DNA of 64,000 nucleotides from Rhodobacteraceae bacterium EhC02 (GTDB taxonomy: Bacteria; Pseudomonadota; Alphaproteobacteria; Rhodobacterales; Rhodobacteraceae), in NCBI GenBank assembly GCA_001650895.1, contig LXYH01000059.1, forward strand, positions 62,001-126,000, written 5' to 3'. Shown here piece by piece: positions 42,574-51,908 of this stretch. The position numbers and the translations under genes are program-made. The notes under the pieces are model-generated. The model saw nothing but the letters and a program-made list of their open reading frames with translations, ran no database searches and was not told the origin of the DNA. Position 1 is the stretch's first letter, and every line of letters starts with the position of its first letter.

Positions 42574-44835
42574 TCAGAAGTTGACGTTCAGCGACACACG
42601 CACCGCATGGCTTTCAAAGCCGTCGCCAAAGAAGGCGCCCTTGTATTCCGCACCGATCGTGGTCTCGGACGTGGCGGTCTTCGCCAAGCTTGCCGAGACA
42701 CCGACCCCCAGATCCACCCATGTATCGTCCATTGCATCGACCGGCATCGAGAAACTGGGCAGCCCCGCGAAATTGGCGCTGATCAGGTCGTCGCCCCCGG
42801 TCTGCGAGGTGATCGTTGCATAGGCGAAGGAATGCATCATGCCGCCGCCCACCTTGTAATCCGCCTCGGCGCGCAGACCGGCGCTGGCCAGCAGGAAGTT
42901 GGTGCTCTGGTCGCCCACGGTCAGGTTGCCCAGACCCGCACCGGTTTCGGCATAGCCGTCGATGTCGACCTTGGCGAACTGGACCGATGCGGTCGGACCC
43001 CAGCGCCAGTTGTTGCGCGGCTGCAGCCAGTCGGCCTCGATCCCGGCGACAAGAACGCTGCCGTCCGTCTCGCCCGTGGCGGTTGCGCCCAGCACACTGA
43101 TGTTGCGCTCGGTATCCAGCGACAGGTTCTGCCAACCCAGCATCGCCTTGTAGCGGCCATTGCCGCCCATGCTGCCGCGCGCATAGAGACCCAGCCCCAT
43201 GCTTTCGACGTCGACGCCGCCCGCACCCAGTGCCAGATCGGTCTTGGCCTCGCCCGCGCCCAGCATGACGCCGACCCAGTTGCCGGGGGTGACGTTGCGC
43301 TCAATCCCGGCCCAGGCGTTCATGCTTTCGGTCTCGTAGCCGAAGTTGTTCGATGTGGCGTCGGCCTCGGAGACCCGTCCGCCCAGGGACACGAAGCCAC
43401 GCGTGTCGCCGTCCAGCGACCAGCTTGCGCCTTTGCTGGAGACGGTCGAACCGTCAGCCGCGTCAGCGCCCTCGCCACCGGGCAGGGCAAAGAACTGATC
43501 CGTGCCCAGCGCATAGGCCGATCCGAAGATCCCGGCACCCGCGCTGAAGCCCAGCTCGGCCAGGGCCTGCTGGCGCTCCGCCGGGGCCAGCGCCATGACG
43601 CTGTCGATGATGGCCAGATACCCGGCATCGGCGCCCAGGTAGGGCACATTGGCCGCATCCAGCGAACCGGCCACGACGAATTGCGCGCGGCTGCCTGCGG
43701 CCTGCACCACGGGGGCGAAGACCGGGACGATCCGCAGGGTGAATTCGCCGGTGTCGATATCGCCCACATCCAGCATGAAGTTGAGGTTGAGGTTGCGCAG
43801 ATCCTCGATCGGGGCGACCTCGAACATTCCGCTTGCCGTCATCGCGGCCAGGATGTCTGCCGGGATCGCGGCGCCATCGGTGCCGGTCGTGCCAAGGGCC
43901 GAGACATCGACACCAATCGACGCGGCCAGCGCGGCCAGGCGTTCATCGAGCGTGGCGAAATCGGCAGGCGCGCCGGAGGGGGCCACGGCCACGCCCAGGT
44001 TGCCATAGCGCCATTCCTGCGCGCCGGTGTGATACCAGGCGATGAGCACGGATTCCTCGTCCGGCAGGGTGGTGCCCGAGGCATCCCAGAACATCCCGTC
44101 CGGGATCATCGTATTGTCCAGCAGCGCGGTGCCGAACAGCGCGGTATGGGTGGCATTGTCGAGCGAGGCGGTCGTGATCTGGAACAGGTCGTTGGTCGGC
44201 GCCATTTCCGAGCGCGAGGTGTCGAAGAACCCGATCCCCGAGGCTTCCTGACCGCCGCCGCCGAACAGCCCGTCGGGCAGGTTGAAGCGCGGGATCAGAC
44301 CGTCATCGAACAGCACCGCGCTGTCGGCGGGCGAGAGGGGAACGAAGCTGTCGCCGCTGCCGGTTCCCAGCACGAAGGCGAAATTGGTGATCCGCGCGCC
44401 GGTCAGGTTCGATGTCTTGCCATAGGTGAAATACTCGGTCACGCCGCCGCTGGGGGCCACGCGCAGCCGCATGTCCAGCGGCACGGGGCCGGTCAGGCGC
44501 GTCTTGATCCGTTTGCCCGCGCCCTGTGCTGCGTCACACAGGATGTCAGGGTTGTTCGCCATCAGACAGTTCAGCACGCCGCTGGGGCTGCTGGTGCCGA
44601 CCTTGTCCCAATCGGCATTGGGGGTGATTGTGACGGCTTTCAGACCCGGTTCAAGCACGCCTTCGGCAGGGTCCGAGAAAATGAAACCGTCACCTGAGAC
44701 GCCTGCCAGCGGGGCATCAAGCAGCGTGCCTGCCTGTGCAAGCCCTGCCGCCAGCAAAAGGGGAAGGGTGACAGCTGTCCCCAGAAGGCGCGCGCGCGCC
44801 TGTGCACCGGGTTGAATTATGTGTCTGCGCAACAT
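42574..44835 (-). CDS. Autotransporter domain-containing protein
   Basis: A 753-residue secreted protein. Residues about 1-35 form a long signal peptide with a basic start (MLRRHIIQPGAQARARLLGT, then AVTLPLLLAAGLAQA). The passenger (36 to about 480) is acidic, rich in Gly/Asp/Ser and lacks a recognised domain. From about 485 there is an autotransporter beta-barrel with alternating hydrophobic strands, ending SHAVRVSLNVNF; the final Phe is the usual signal for BAM insertion. Cys residues are few (two near each other at CLMANNPDILC, residues about 88-98). It is transcribed alone. The passenger's role is unknown. Confidence 0.88.
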   Translation of the reverse strand: MLRRHIIQPGAQARARLLGTAVTLPLLLAAGLAQAGTLLDAPLAGVSGDGFIFSDPAEGVLEPGLKAVTITPNADWDKVGTSSPSGVLNCLMANNPDILCDAAQGAGKRIKTRLTGPVPLDMRLRVAPSGGVTEYFTYGKTSNLTGARITNFAFVLGTGSGDSFVPLSPADSAVLFDDGLIPRFNLPDGLFGGGGQEASGIGFFDTSRSEMAPTNDLFQITTASLDNATHTALFGTALLDNTMIPDGMFWDASGTTLPDEESVLIAWYHTGAQEWRYGNLGVAVAPSGAPADFATLDERLAALAASIGVDVSALGTTGTDGAAIPADILAAMTASGMFEVAPIEDLRNLNLNFMLDVGDIDTGEFTLRIVPVFAPVVQAAGSRAQFVVAGSLDAANVPYLGADAGYLAIIDSVMALAPAERQQALAELGFSAGAGIFGSAYALGTDQFFALPGGEGADAADGSTVSSKGASWSLDGDTRGFVSLGGRVSEADATSNNFGYETESMNAWAGIERNVTPGNWVGVMLGAGEAKTDLALGAGGVDVESMGLGLYARGSMGGNGRYKAMLGWQNLSLDTERNISVLGATATGETDGSVLVAGIEADWLQPRNNWRWGPTASVQFAKVDIDGYAETGAGLGNLTVGDQSTNFLLASAGLRAEADYKVGGGMMHSFAYATITSQTGGDDLISANFAGLPSFSMPVDAMDDTWVDLGVGVSASLAKTATSETTIGAEYKGAFFGDGFESHAVRVSLNVNF

Positions 44836-44934
44836 GACTTAGCTCCAATCATTCAGGTTCCGTGCGTGCGGGGATGGGCAGGTGTCCTCCTCATCCGCCT
44901 GAGAACAACCTATAGACACGTTCTGAAAAGTGAA

Positions 44935-44950
44935 TTTGACATTAGTCAAA
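44935..44950. promoter_or_regulatory. Palindrome TTTGAC-N4-GTCAAA upstream of the autotransporter gene
   Basis: TTTGACATTAGTCAAA has two perfect 6-bp arms and lies about 100 bases before the autotransporter start. TTGACA and TTGACT in it could act as -35 boxes on either strand. Confidence 0.5.
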
Positions 44951-44980
44951 GTTGCAGGATTCATATATCGAAAGAGGAAT

Positions 44981-45037
44981 ATGGTTGCTCAAATGCAACA
45001 AAAACAACCTCTAAAGAATATTTCAGATGCAGCTTAA
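44981..45037 (+). CDS. Possible 18-codon mini-ORF
   Basis: ATG at 44981 opens MVAQMQQKQPLKNISDAA, preceded by AGAGG three to four bases upstream and by TTGACA at 44936. It is AT-rich unlike its surroundings. It lies in the 277-base region between the autotransporter and molybdoenzyme genes and is followed by a GC-rich hairpin (45049-45068). It could be a leader peptide, part of a small RNA, or chance. Confidence 0.2.
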   Translation: MVAQMQQKQPLKNISDAA

Positions 45038-45048
45038 AGGAGAGTCAC

Positions 45049-45068
45049 CGGCCGCAGCCCTGCGGCCG
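45049..45068. terminator. GC-rich hairpin downstream of the molybdoenzyme gene
   Basis: A perfect 9-bp inverted repeat (CGGCCGCAG, CC, CTGCGGCCG) lies 45 bases past the molybdoenzyme stop. Neither side has a clean U-run, so its terminator role is uncertain. Confidence 0.4.
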
Positions 45069-45112
45069 CCTGCCGACGGCTGTGCGGGACCCTCGGGATC
45101 GGATGCGGGTGA

Positions 45113-47401
45113 TCAGCCCAGGGGCGCGGTATCGACCCGTGGGGCAGGTGCCTGCGGTGCGGCTTCGATCTGCACCAGGCAGCTATGCGCAATCGGGCCC
45201 TGGGCCAGTTTCGACGTGCCCTTATCGACCGTCAGCGTGTTGGGGTTTCCATGCAGGCAGGTATCGCCGTCCGGGTCATACCAGGCGCCCGTGGCGATCT
45301 GGATGACACCGGGGCGGATCGTGTCGCTGATCCGCAGCCCGGCCATGCAGGCCCCGCGCGCATTGAAGATCCGCACGATCTGCCCTTCGGTCAGGCCCCG
45401 CGCGGCGGCATCGACCGGATGCATCGTGACAGGTTCGCGCCCCTTGATCCGCGCGCCCCGGCTGACCGGGCCGTGGTCCATCTGCGAATGCAGCTTGGTG
45501 GCGGGCTGGGTCGAGATCATGTGCAGCGGCGCATCGGGCCCGGCATTGCCCAGCCATTCCAGTGGCTCTAGCCACGCGGGATGACCGGGGCAATCGTCAT
45601 ACCCGAACCCCGCGACGGTGTCCGAGAATATCTCGATCTGGCCACTGGGGGTCTTGAGGGGGTGGGCCTTGGGATCAGCGCGGAATCCTTCCATCAGCAC
45701 GGTGCGTTTTGCAGGGGCGGGGACGCGCACCCAGCCCTGTTTCTGCAACTCCTCGAAACCGGGCAGTTCGACACCGCCGCGCGATGCCGCCTGGCGCGAG
45801 ACATCGTAAAGCCAGCGCACCCAGTCTTCGGGGCTGCGGCCCTCGGTAAACGCGTCCTCGACCCCCATCCGCGCCGCGATCCCGCGAAAGATGGCATGGT
45901 CGTCGCGCGCCTCGCCCACGGGCGGGATCGCGCGGTCCATCACGGTGATGAACGGATCCTTGCGCGACATGGCGATGTCGCTGCGTTCCAGCGCCGTGGT
46001 GCAGGGCAGCACGATATCGGCATGCCGCGCCAGGCTGTTCCAGCACCATTCGTTCACGATCACCGTATCGGGCCGCGCCCAGGCCCGGCGCAGGCGGTTG
46101 AGGTCCTGGTGATGATGAAACGGGTTGCCACCGGCCCACCACACCACCTTGACGTCCGGATAGGTCAGGCGGCGTCCGTTGTAATCCACGCTACCGCCGG
46201 GGTTTTCCAGCATGTCGGCGATCCGCGCCACGGGGATGAAGCTTTTGACCGGGTTCTGTCCCTGCGGAAAGGCGGCATAGGGCAGGTAGCGCCGTTCAAG
46301 CCCGTTGTTGTTCATCGCCGAATAGCCAAAGCCGATCCCGCCGCCGGGAAGGCCGATCTGGCCCAGCATCGCGGCCAGTGTGATCGCTGCCCAATAGGGT
46401 TGTTCGCCGTGATCCTGCCGGGTGAGGGAATAGGAGATGCCGATCATCGTGCGATGGCCCGCCATGTCGCGCGCAAGGGCGCGCAAACGGTCGGCAGGGA
46501 TGTCGCAGATCGCAGCCGCCCATTCGGCGGTCTTGGCGATGCCGTCGGTCTGTCCGCGCAGATAAGCCGCGAAACGGTCGAAACCCACGGTGTAGCGATC
46601 CAGAAAGGCACGGTCATGCAGGCCTTCATCCAGCAAGACGTAAGCCAGACCCAGCATCATCGCCGCATCGGTCGAGGGGCGGATCGCCAGCCAGTCGGCC
46701 TGGAGTGCTTCCAGCGCGTCGGAGCGCTGCGGCGAGATATTGGCGAAACGCGTGCCATTGGCGCGCGCGGCCAGCATGCCCCCGCGCTGCACATGCGCGC
46801 CCGTGCCGCCCTGTCCGATCTGCCCGTTGGACAGGGGCAGACCGCCAAAGGCCACGAAAAGTTCGCAGCTTTCCGCAAGGACCTCCCACGAGGTTGCGCG
46901 CTCCAGCGGGCCAAGGAAATCGCCGATCACATGCGGCACCATCACTTCGGCTGCGGCATAGCTGTAGGTGTTGACCGAATAGGAAAAGCCGCCGATGCAG
47001 TTCAGGAACCGCTTGAGCTGGCTTTGCGCGTGATGGAACCGTCCCGCGCTGGCCCAGCCATAGCTGCCGGCATAGATCGCCTGATTGCCATGGGTCGTGC
47101 GCACGCGGTCCAGTTCGGCCGCCACCAGCCGTTCGGCTTCATCCCAGCTGACGCTGACAAATGCCTCGGATCCGCGCAGATCGCCGCGGGTGCCGGGGCC
47201 ATGCTCCAGCCAGCTTTTGCGCACGGCGGGGCGGGTGATCCGCAAGGGATCGTCAAGCACGCTGACGATGCCCTTGCCGATGGGCGAGGGGTCGGGATCC
47301 TGTTCGAAATCGCGCAGTCCGGTGACGCGGCCATCCGCAACCTCGACCCAATAGGTGCCCCAATGGCTGTTGGTCAGAAAATCGCGGTTATGGTCGGTCA
47401 T
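45113..47401 (-). CDS. Molybdopterin oxidoreductase, BisC/TorZ-like (DMSO reductase family)
   Basis: A 762-residue molybdenum enzyme of the serine-ligand DMSO reductase group. GSYGWASAGRFHHAQSQLKRFLN holds the conserved Trp of S-/N-oxide reductases. Ser147 (NTYSYAA) is at the place of the Mo-binding Ser147 of Rhodobacter DMSO reductase. The N-terminal Fe-S Cys motif is absent, as expected for this group. There is no twin-arginine leader, so it should be cytoplasmic like biotin sulfoxide reductase BisC. Such enzymes reduce biotin sulfoxide or methionine sulfoxide. It diverges from an SDR gene. Confidence 0.9.
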   Translation of the reverse strand: MTDHNRDFLTNSHWGTYWVEVADGRVTGLRDFEQDPDPSPIGKGIVSVLDDPLRITRPAVRKSWLEHGPGTRGDLRGSEAFVSVSWDEAERLVAAELDRVRTTHGNQAIYAGSYGWASAGRFHHAQSQLKRFLNCIGGFSYSVNTYSYAAAEVMVPHVIGDFLGPLERATSWEVLAESCELFVAFGGLPLSNGQIGQGGTGAHVQRGGMLAARANGTRFANISPQRSDALEALQADWLAIRPSTDAAMMLGLAYVLLDEGLHDRAFLDRYTVGFDRFAAYLRGQTDGIAKTAEWAAAICDIPADRLRALARDMAGHRTMIGISYSLTRQDHGEQPYWAAITLAAMLGQIGLPGGGIGFGYSAMNNNGLERRYLPYAAFPQGQNPVKSFIPVARIADMLENPGGSVDYNGRRLTYPDVKVVWWAGGNPFHHHQDLNRLRRAWARPDTVIVNEWCWNSLARHADIVLPCTTALERSDIAMSRKDPFITVMDRAIPPVGEARDDHAIFRGIAARMGVEDAFTEGRSPEDWVRWLYDVSRQAASRGGVELPGFEELQKQGWVRVPAPAKRTVLMEGFRADPKAHPLKTPSGQIEIFSDTVAGFGYDDCPGHPAWLEPLEWLGNAGPDAPLHMISTQPATKLHSQMDHGPVSRGARIKGREPVTMHPVDAAARGLTEGQIVRIFNARGACMAGLRISDTIRPGVIQIATGAWYDPDGDTCLHGNPNTLTVDKGTSKLAQGPIAHSCLVQIEAAPQAPAPRVDTAPLG

Positions 47402-47471
47402 GGGGCCCTCATTCGGGAATCGCGCGGATCAGGCCCTGGCCCGGACCGCATGGCGCGACTCTGTGTCAGTC

Positions 47472-47518
47472 AGGCGCGCAAGGCAAGCATTTGAACCCCT
47501 GACAGGCCTTGCGCGCGC
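47472..47518. promoter_or_regulatory. Perfect 13-bp inverted repeat between divergent genes
   Basis: AGGCGCGCAAGGC (47472-47484) and GCCTTGCGCGCCT (47506-47518) with a 21-base spacer, midway between the molybdoenzyme and SDR start codons. It could be an operator or a leader hairpin. Confidence 0.5.
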
Positions 47519-47585
47519 CTTTGCGTCCTTCTAGCCTGCGCGGACAGCATCCTGTTGAACATATTCGAAAAAGGAGGGGAGGCCT

Positions 47586-48368
47586 TTGTCGAACATGGCT
47601 GATACGCAATCGAAAACGATGAACTGGCCGGGCTTGTCCGGCAAGACGGCGCTGGTGACCGGGGCATCCTCGGGGCTTGGGGCGCATTTCGCGCAGCTTC
47701 TGGCCGGACATGGCGTCAAGGTGGTCGCCGCCGCCCGCCGGCTGGACCGGGTCGAGGCGCTGGGTGACACGATCCGCGCGGCGGGCGGGCAGGCCGAAGC
47801 CCTGCAGATGGACGTGGCCGATGCGGCTTCGGTCGGGGCCGCGCTGAAGGGCAGAACCTTCGACATCGTCATCAACAACGCGGGCACCACGCTGTCGGCA
47901 TCCGCGCTGGATCACGGTGTCGATGACATCGACCGGATCATCGACACCAACCTCAAGGGGGCGTTCCATGTGGCGCGCGTCACCGCGTCGGCGATGGCCG
48001 CACGCGGCAATGGCGGCACGATCGTGAACGTCGCCTCGATCCTTGGCATGCGTGTGGCGGGGCATGTGGCGGCCTATGCGGCGTCAAAGGGTGGTCTGGT
48101 GCAATTGAGCCGCGCGCTGGCGCTGGAATGGGCCCGCCACGACATCCGCGTCAATGCGCTCTGCCCCGGCTATGTCGAGACCGAGCTGAACCGCGACTTC
48201 TTCGCCTCGGAGGCGGGGCGCGCGCTGATCCGGCGCGTGCCGCAGCGCAGGCTGGGCCAGCCATCCGATCTGGACGGGCCGCTTCTGTTGCTTGTGTCCG
48301 ACCTGGGCCGGTTCATGACCGGCACCGAAATCGTGGCCGACGGTGGCCATCTTGTGTCTTCGCTCTGA
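47586..48368 (+). CDS. SDR family oxidoreductase
   Basis: A 257-260 residue classical SDR. The cofactor motif is TGASSGLG, NNAG is present (VINNAGTTL), and the catalytic residues are Ser in NVASILGM and the YAASK pair. Two starts are possible: TTG at 47586, exactly eight bases after AAGGAGG, or ATG at 47595 with a more distant ribosome site. I give the TTG start. The acyl-CoA dehydrogenase gene follows 12 bases later, so a role in oxidising a hydroxyacyl-CoA is reasonable but not shown. Confidence 0.88.
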   Translation: MSNMADTQSKTMNWPGLSGKTALVTGASSGLGAHFAQLLAGHGVKVVAAARRLDRVEALGDTIRAAGGQAEALQMDVADAASVGAALKGRTFDIVINNAGTTLSASALDHGVDDIDRIIDTNLKGAFHVARVTASAMAARGNGGTIVNVASILGMRVAGHVAAYAASKGGLVQLSRALALEWARHDIRVNALCPGYVETELNRDFFASEAGRALIRRVPQRRLGQPSDLDGPLLLLVSDLGRFMTGTEIVADGGHLVSSL

Positions 48369-48380
48369 AAGGACTGCCCC

Positions 48381-49589
48381 ATGGATTTCACCATTTCCCC
48401 CAGGATCGAGGATTTTCGCGCCCGTATCGCGCGTTTCGTCGCCGACGAGATCATGCCGGTCGAGGGGAACCGCGCCGCATGGGATGACCACGGCAACATA
48501 GGCTATGCGCATATGGAACCGTTGCGCGCCAAGGCCCGCGATCAGGGGTTGTGGTGCCTGCAACTGAAACCCGAAACAGGCGGGCAGGGGCTGGGCAAGG
48601 TGGGGATGGCCGTCTGCTACGAAGAGATGAACCGCTCGATCTTCGGGCCTGTCATCTTCAATTCGGCCGCACCCGACGACGGCAACATGATGGTTCTGGA
48701 ACAGGCGGGCACACCCGCGCAGAAGGAACGCTGGCTGGATCCGATCGTGCGGGGCGACGTGCGGTCATCCTTCGTGATGACCGAACCGCATCCGGGCGGC
48801 GGGTCCGATCCCGGCATGATGATGACCAAGGCCACGAAAAAGGGCGACAGCTATGTCATCAGCGGGCGCAAGTGGTTCATCACGGGGGCGGCGGATGCCA
48901 GTCATTTCATCCTGCTCGCCCGCACCTCGGATGATCCGCGCCGTGGGCTGACGGCCTTCCTGCATCACCGCGACGAGCCGGGCTGGCGCATTGATCGGCG
49001 CATTCCGATCATGGGGCCGGAGGAACATGGCGGGCATTGCGAACTGATCTACGAGGATATGGTGCTGCCCGCCGACCGCGTCATCATGGGCGAGGGGATG
49101 GGCCTGAAGATCACCCAGATGCGGCTGGGACCGGCGCGGCTGACCCATTGCATGCGCTGGCTGGGCCTGGCCAAGCGCTGCACCGAGATCGCGGGCGACT
49201 ATGCCGCGAACCGTTACGGTTTCGGCATCCGGTTGGCGGATCGCGAAAGCATCCAGATCAAGATGGGCGATCTGGCCATGGGGATCGAGATGGGGCGCCT
49301 GCTGGTGATGAAGGCCGCCTGGGCGCTGGACCAGGGCAGTTTCGCCAAAAAGGAAGTGTCGATGGCCAAGATCCATTGCGCGAACCTGTTGCACAAGGCC
49401 GCCGACGTGGCGATCCAGGTCAACGGCGCGCGGGGCTATTCCACCGATACGGTGCTGGAATGGATCTATCGCTATGCGCGGCAGGCGCGCCTGGTCGATG
49501 GTGCCGACGAGGTGCACCAGATGGTCCTGAACCGTCACCTGGCCGAGGAGGGACGCGATTTCTGGCGCTGGCTGCCCGGCGAAAGCTAG
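48381..49589 (+). CDS. Acyl-CoA dehydrogenase (ACAD10/11-like)
   Basis: A 402-residue FAD enzyme. The FAD/acyl-CoA motifs FVMTEPHPGGGSDPGMMMT and RKWFITGAAD are in the middle; GARGYSTDTVLEWIYRYARQARLVDGADEVHQ is near the C-terminus. The last motif (DGADEVH rather than YEGTxxIQ) places it with ACAD10/11-type dehydrogenases instead of the classical medium-chain type. AAGGA stands eight bases before the ATG. It probably works with the SDR encoded just upstream on a hydroxy or branched acyl-CoA; the substrate is unknown. Confidence 0.92.
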   Translation: MDFTISPRIEDFRARIARFVADEIMPVEGNRAAWDDHGNIGYAHMEPLRAKARDQGLWCLQLKPETGGQGLGKVGMAVCYEEMNRSIFGPVIFNSAAPDDGNMMVLEQAGTPAQKERWLDPIVRGDVRSSFVMTEPHPGGGSDPGMMMTKATKKGDSYVISGRKWFITGAADASHFILLARTSDDPRRGLTAFLHHRDEPGWRIDRRIPIMGPEEHGGHCELIYEDMVLPADRVIMGEGMGLKITQMRLGPARLTHCMRWLGLAKRCTEIAGDYAANRYGFGIRLADRESIQIKMGDLAMGIEMGRLLVMKAAWALDQGSFAKKEVSMAKIHCANLLHKAADVAIQVNGARGYSTDTVLEWIYRYARQARLVDGADEVHQMVLNRHLAEEGRDFWRWLPGES

Positions 49590-49706
49590 GGCGCGGGGCC
49601 CGAAATCTGCCACCGAAATGCGCCGCTACTGCGCCAGAAATGCCAGATTTGGCTGATATCGCTATCCTTCTGACCGTCCCACGGGGCGCAGCTTGGGATA
49701 GGACCG

Positions 49707-49940
49707 ATGCAGCACAGCCGCCACCTTGCGCCATCCGGTGCCCATGCGCTGCCGCAAGCGCGCATCGGCATCAGCGCGCGCCATGCCCGCCTGTTCGAGA
49801 TGATCCGGCAACAGGACCTGTCACAGCGCGCGCTGGAGCGCCTGCATCACCGAACGGCGGATGAACGGGCGCCGTCACTGCCATCGCCTGCGGTGCTGGC
49901 GGCGACATTATACGATGGCCCCTCTCACGTATCGGACTGA
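49707..49940 (+). CDS. Hypothetical 77-residue protein
   Basis: The product [56 protein letters not shown]... is basic and His/Arg-rich, with one possible helix (about 28-46). AGGA stands five bases before the ATG and third-position GC is high, which supports coding. Against this, it has no recognisable family and its last 16 bases overlap the end of rlmE on the other strand. Confidence 0.35.
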   Translation: MQHSRHLAPSGAHALPQARIGISARHARLFEMIRQQDLSQRALERLHHRTADERAPSLPSPAVLAATLYDGPSHVSD

Positions 49941-50707
49941 TCGGCGTCCTGATCCGTGCCTTCGCGCTTGAAGCCGGTAGCGACCACGAACTTCTCGGAA
50001 CTGTCCGCGCGTGACGCGGCGGGCTTGACGTTCACGACCTTGCGAAAGCGCAGTTTCAGAAGCTTCTGCAACTCGCCCTCGGCCCCGCCCGCAAGGACCT
50101 TGGCCACGAAGGTGCCGCCCTCTTCCAGCACATCGAAGGCGAAATAGGCCGCGGCCTCGCACAGTGCGATGATCCGTAGATGGTCGGTCTGCTTGTGCCC
50201 CGAGGCCGAGGCGGCCATGTCCGACATCACCACATCGGCGCGCCCGCCCAGCCATGTCTTGACCTTCTCGTCCGCGTCATCCTCAAGGAAATCAAGCTGA
50301 TGGATCTCGCAGCCCGCGATGGGTTCCACCTCTTGCAGGTCGACGCCCAAGATGGTGCCGATGCGCTTGCCCGACTTTTCCCCCAGCGCATTGACGCGCG
50401 GCACGGCCACCTGGCACCAGCCGCCCGGCGCGCAGCCAAGGTCCACGACGCGGGCACCCGGCACCAGAAAACGGAACTTGTCGTCCAGTTCCAGTATCTT
50501 GTAGGCCGCGCGTCCGCGAAAGCCGTCGGCCTTGGCGCGTTTCACGTAAGGATCGTTCAACTGCCGCTGCAACCACAAGGTCGAGCTGATCTTGCGCCCG
50601 CGCGCGGTCTTGACCTTGACGGTCAGGTCGCGCTGGCCGCGCCCGGATGTGGCCTTGGCCGCGCCGGCAGGCTTGTTCTTTCCCGTGGTCTTCTTCTTGT
50701 CGGTCAT
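49925..50707 (-). CDS. rlmE: 23S rRNA (uridine-2'-O-) methyltransferase RlmE/FtsJ
   Basis: A 260-residue SAM-dependent enzyme that methylates U2552 of 23S rRNA. The K-D-K-E tetrad motifs are visible: Lys in [13 protein letters not shown], Asp in [18 protein letters not shown], Lys in FVAKVLAGG, and a late Glu near [12 protein letters not shown]. The SAM site is [13 protein letters not shown]. The N-terminal 35 residues are a Lys-rich tail ([17 protein letters not shown]), longer than in E. coli. I start at the ATG at 50707. It is 88 bases downstream of the Ppx/GppA gene, a pairing common in alphaproteobacteria. Confidence 0.95.
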   Translation of the reverse strand: MTDKKKTTGKNKPAGAAKATSGRGQRDLTVKVKTARGRKISSTLWLQRQLNDPYVKRAKADGFRGRAAYKILELDDKFRFLVPGARVVDLGCAPGGWCQVAVPRVNALGEKSGKRIGTILGVDLQEVEPIAGCEIHQLDFLEDDADEKVKTWLGGRADVVMSDMAASASGHKQTDHLRIIALCEAAAYFAFDVLEEGGTFVAKVLAGGAEGELQKLLKLRFRKVVNVKPAASRADSSEKFVVATGFKREGTDQDADQSDT

Positions 50708-50795
50708 CGTCGCTCCGCAGAGGCGCATGCGGCCTCTTCATCGTTCTTCACATACTCATATTCCTGCCGAAGCGCCATGCGCGACGGCGCAGGGC

Positions 50796-51908
50796 TCAGA
50801 ATGGCCCGTCCTCCAGCACACCATCCGCACTCATCTGCGCATAGAGCAGCCCCTCGCGCAGGCCGCGATCCGCGACCGACAGCCGGTCGGTGGGCCACAA
50901 CCGCAACAGTGCCTGCAGGATCGCCGCACCGGACATGATCAGCGCCTGCCGATCCTGACCGATGCGCGGATCACGCCGCCGTCCGGCGGGACCAAGGTCA
51001 AGGTAGTTGCGGATCACCTTGTCGATCTGGTCCGAGGTCATGCGCAACCCGTCCACCTTGGTCCGGTCATAACGTTTCAGCCCCAGATGGCTGGCAGCCA
51101 CCGTGGTTACCGTGCCCGATGTGCCGACGATCTGGAAACCCTCGCGCTTCTGCTCGTCCTTGTAAGGGGCAAATTCGGCAAGGTTTTCCTCGAAATACCA
51201 GCTCATCAGAGCAAACCGCGCGGCGTCGTCCTCGACATCGCTGAAATGGTCGCGCAGGGTCGCAACCCCCAAGGGAACCGAGATCCAGTCGACCACCTTG
51301 GCGGCCGGAAAGGGGCTTTCGGGGGGATGGAACCCGGCATGCAGCCGCATGATCGCGCGCGGTCGTTCGCGCGGGGCCACCTGCGACAGGTCGATCCAGA
51401 CCAGTTCGGTCGAGCCGCCGCCGATATCCACGACAAGCAGCTGTTCCGTCTTTGTCGACACCAGCGGCGCGCAGGAAATCACCGCAAGACGGGCCTCTTC
51501 CTCGGTCTGGATGATTTCAAGCTCCAGCCCGGTTTCGCGTTTCACCTGCTTGATGAATTCGCCCGCGTTGCGCGCGCGCCGACAGGCTTCGGTCGCCACA
51601 AGGCGCATTCGCTTGACCTTGTGCCGCTTGAGCTTCTGCTGACAGATGCGCATGGCCTGCACGGTCCGCGCCATCGAGGCGCGGCTGAGCATGCCAGAGC
51701 TTTCGAGACCGGCGCCAAGCTGCACCGATTTCGAGAAGCTGTCGACCACATGGAACTGGTTGCCCTTGGGTTGGGCAATCAGCATGCGGCAACTGTTCGT
51801 ACCCAGATCCAGCGCCGCATAAAGCTGCGCTGTATCGGGCGGTGTCGGCGCGGGGCTTTCGACCGGTATCGGGAACGCGCCCGCACCTTCGGGACGCTTG
51901 GGCGTCAT
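50796..51908 (-). CDS. Ppx/GppA family phosphatase (exopolyphosphatase-like)
   Basis: A 370-residue member of the actin-like ASKHA superfamily. The two phosphate-binding motifs are ALDLGTNSCRMLIA (phosphate 1) and VVDIGGGSTELVWI (phosphate 2). Family members degrade polyphosphate or pppGpp. The length fits the short alphaproteobacterial Ppx/GppA form without the C-terminal HD domain. I start at MTPKRPEG, with GGAGGG upstream, since the longer frame runs into upstream promoter DNA. It lies directly upstream of rlmE on the same strand. Confidence 0.92.
   Translation of the reverse strand: MTPKRPEGAGAFPIPVESPAPTPPDTAQLYAALDLGTNSCRMLIAQPKGNQFHVVDSFSKSVQLGAGLESSGMLSRASMARTVQAMRICQQKLKRHKVKRMRLVATEACRRARNAGEFIKQVKRETGLELEIIQTEEEARLAVISCAPLVSTKTEQLLVVDIGGGSTELVWIDLSQVAPRERPRAIMRLHAGFHPPESPFPAAKVVDWISVPLGVATLRDHFSDVEDDAARFALMSWYFEENLAEFAPYKDEQKREGFQIVGTSGTVTTVAASHLGLKRYDRTKVDGLRMTSDQIDKVIRNYLDLGPAGRRRDPRIGQDRQALIMSGAAILQALLRLWPTDRLSVADRGLREGLLYAQMSADGVLEDGPF

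Noticed and set aside
42607-44697. Plus-strand open frame of 696 codons
   Set aside because: Antisense to the autotransporter gene, which has a signal peptide and a beta-barrel; the plus-strand product has neither.
44812-45306. Plus-strand ORF of 164 codons between the autotransporter and molybdoenzyme genes
   Set aside because: It starts inside the autotransporter signal peptide region and ends inside the molybdoenzyme gene; no domain or ribosome site supports it.
45581-47494. Plus-strand open frame of 637 codons
   Set aside because: Antisense shadow of the molybdoenzyme gene, whose motifs are clear.
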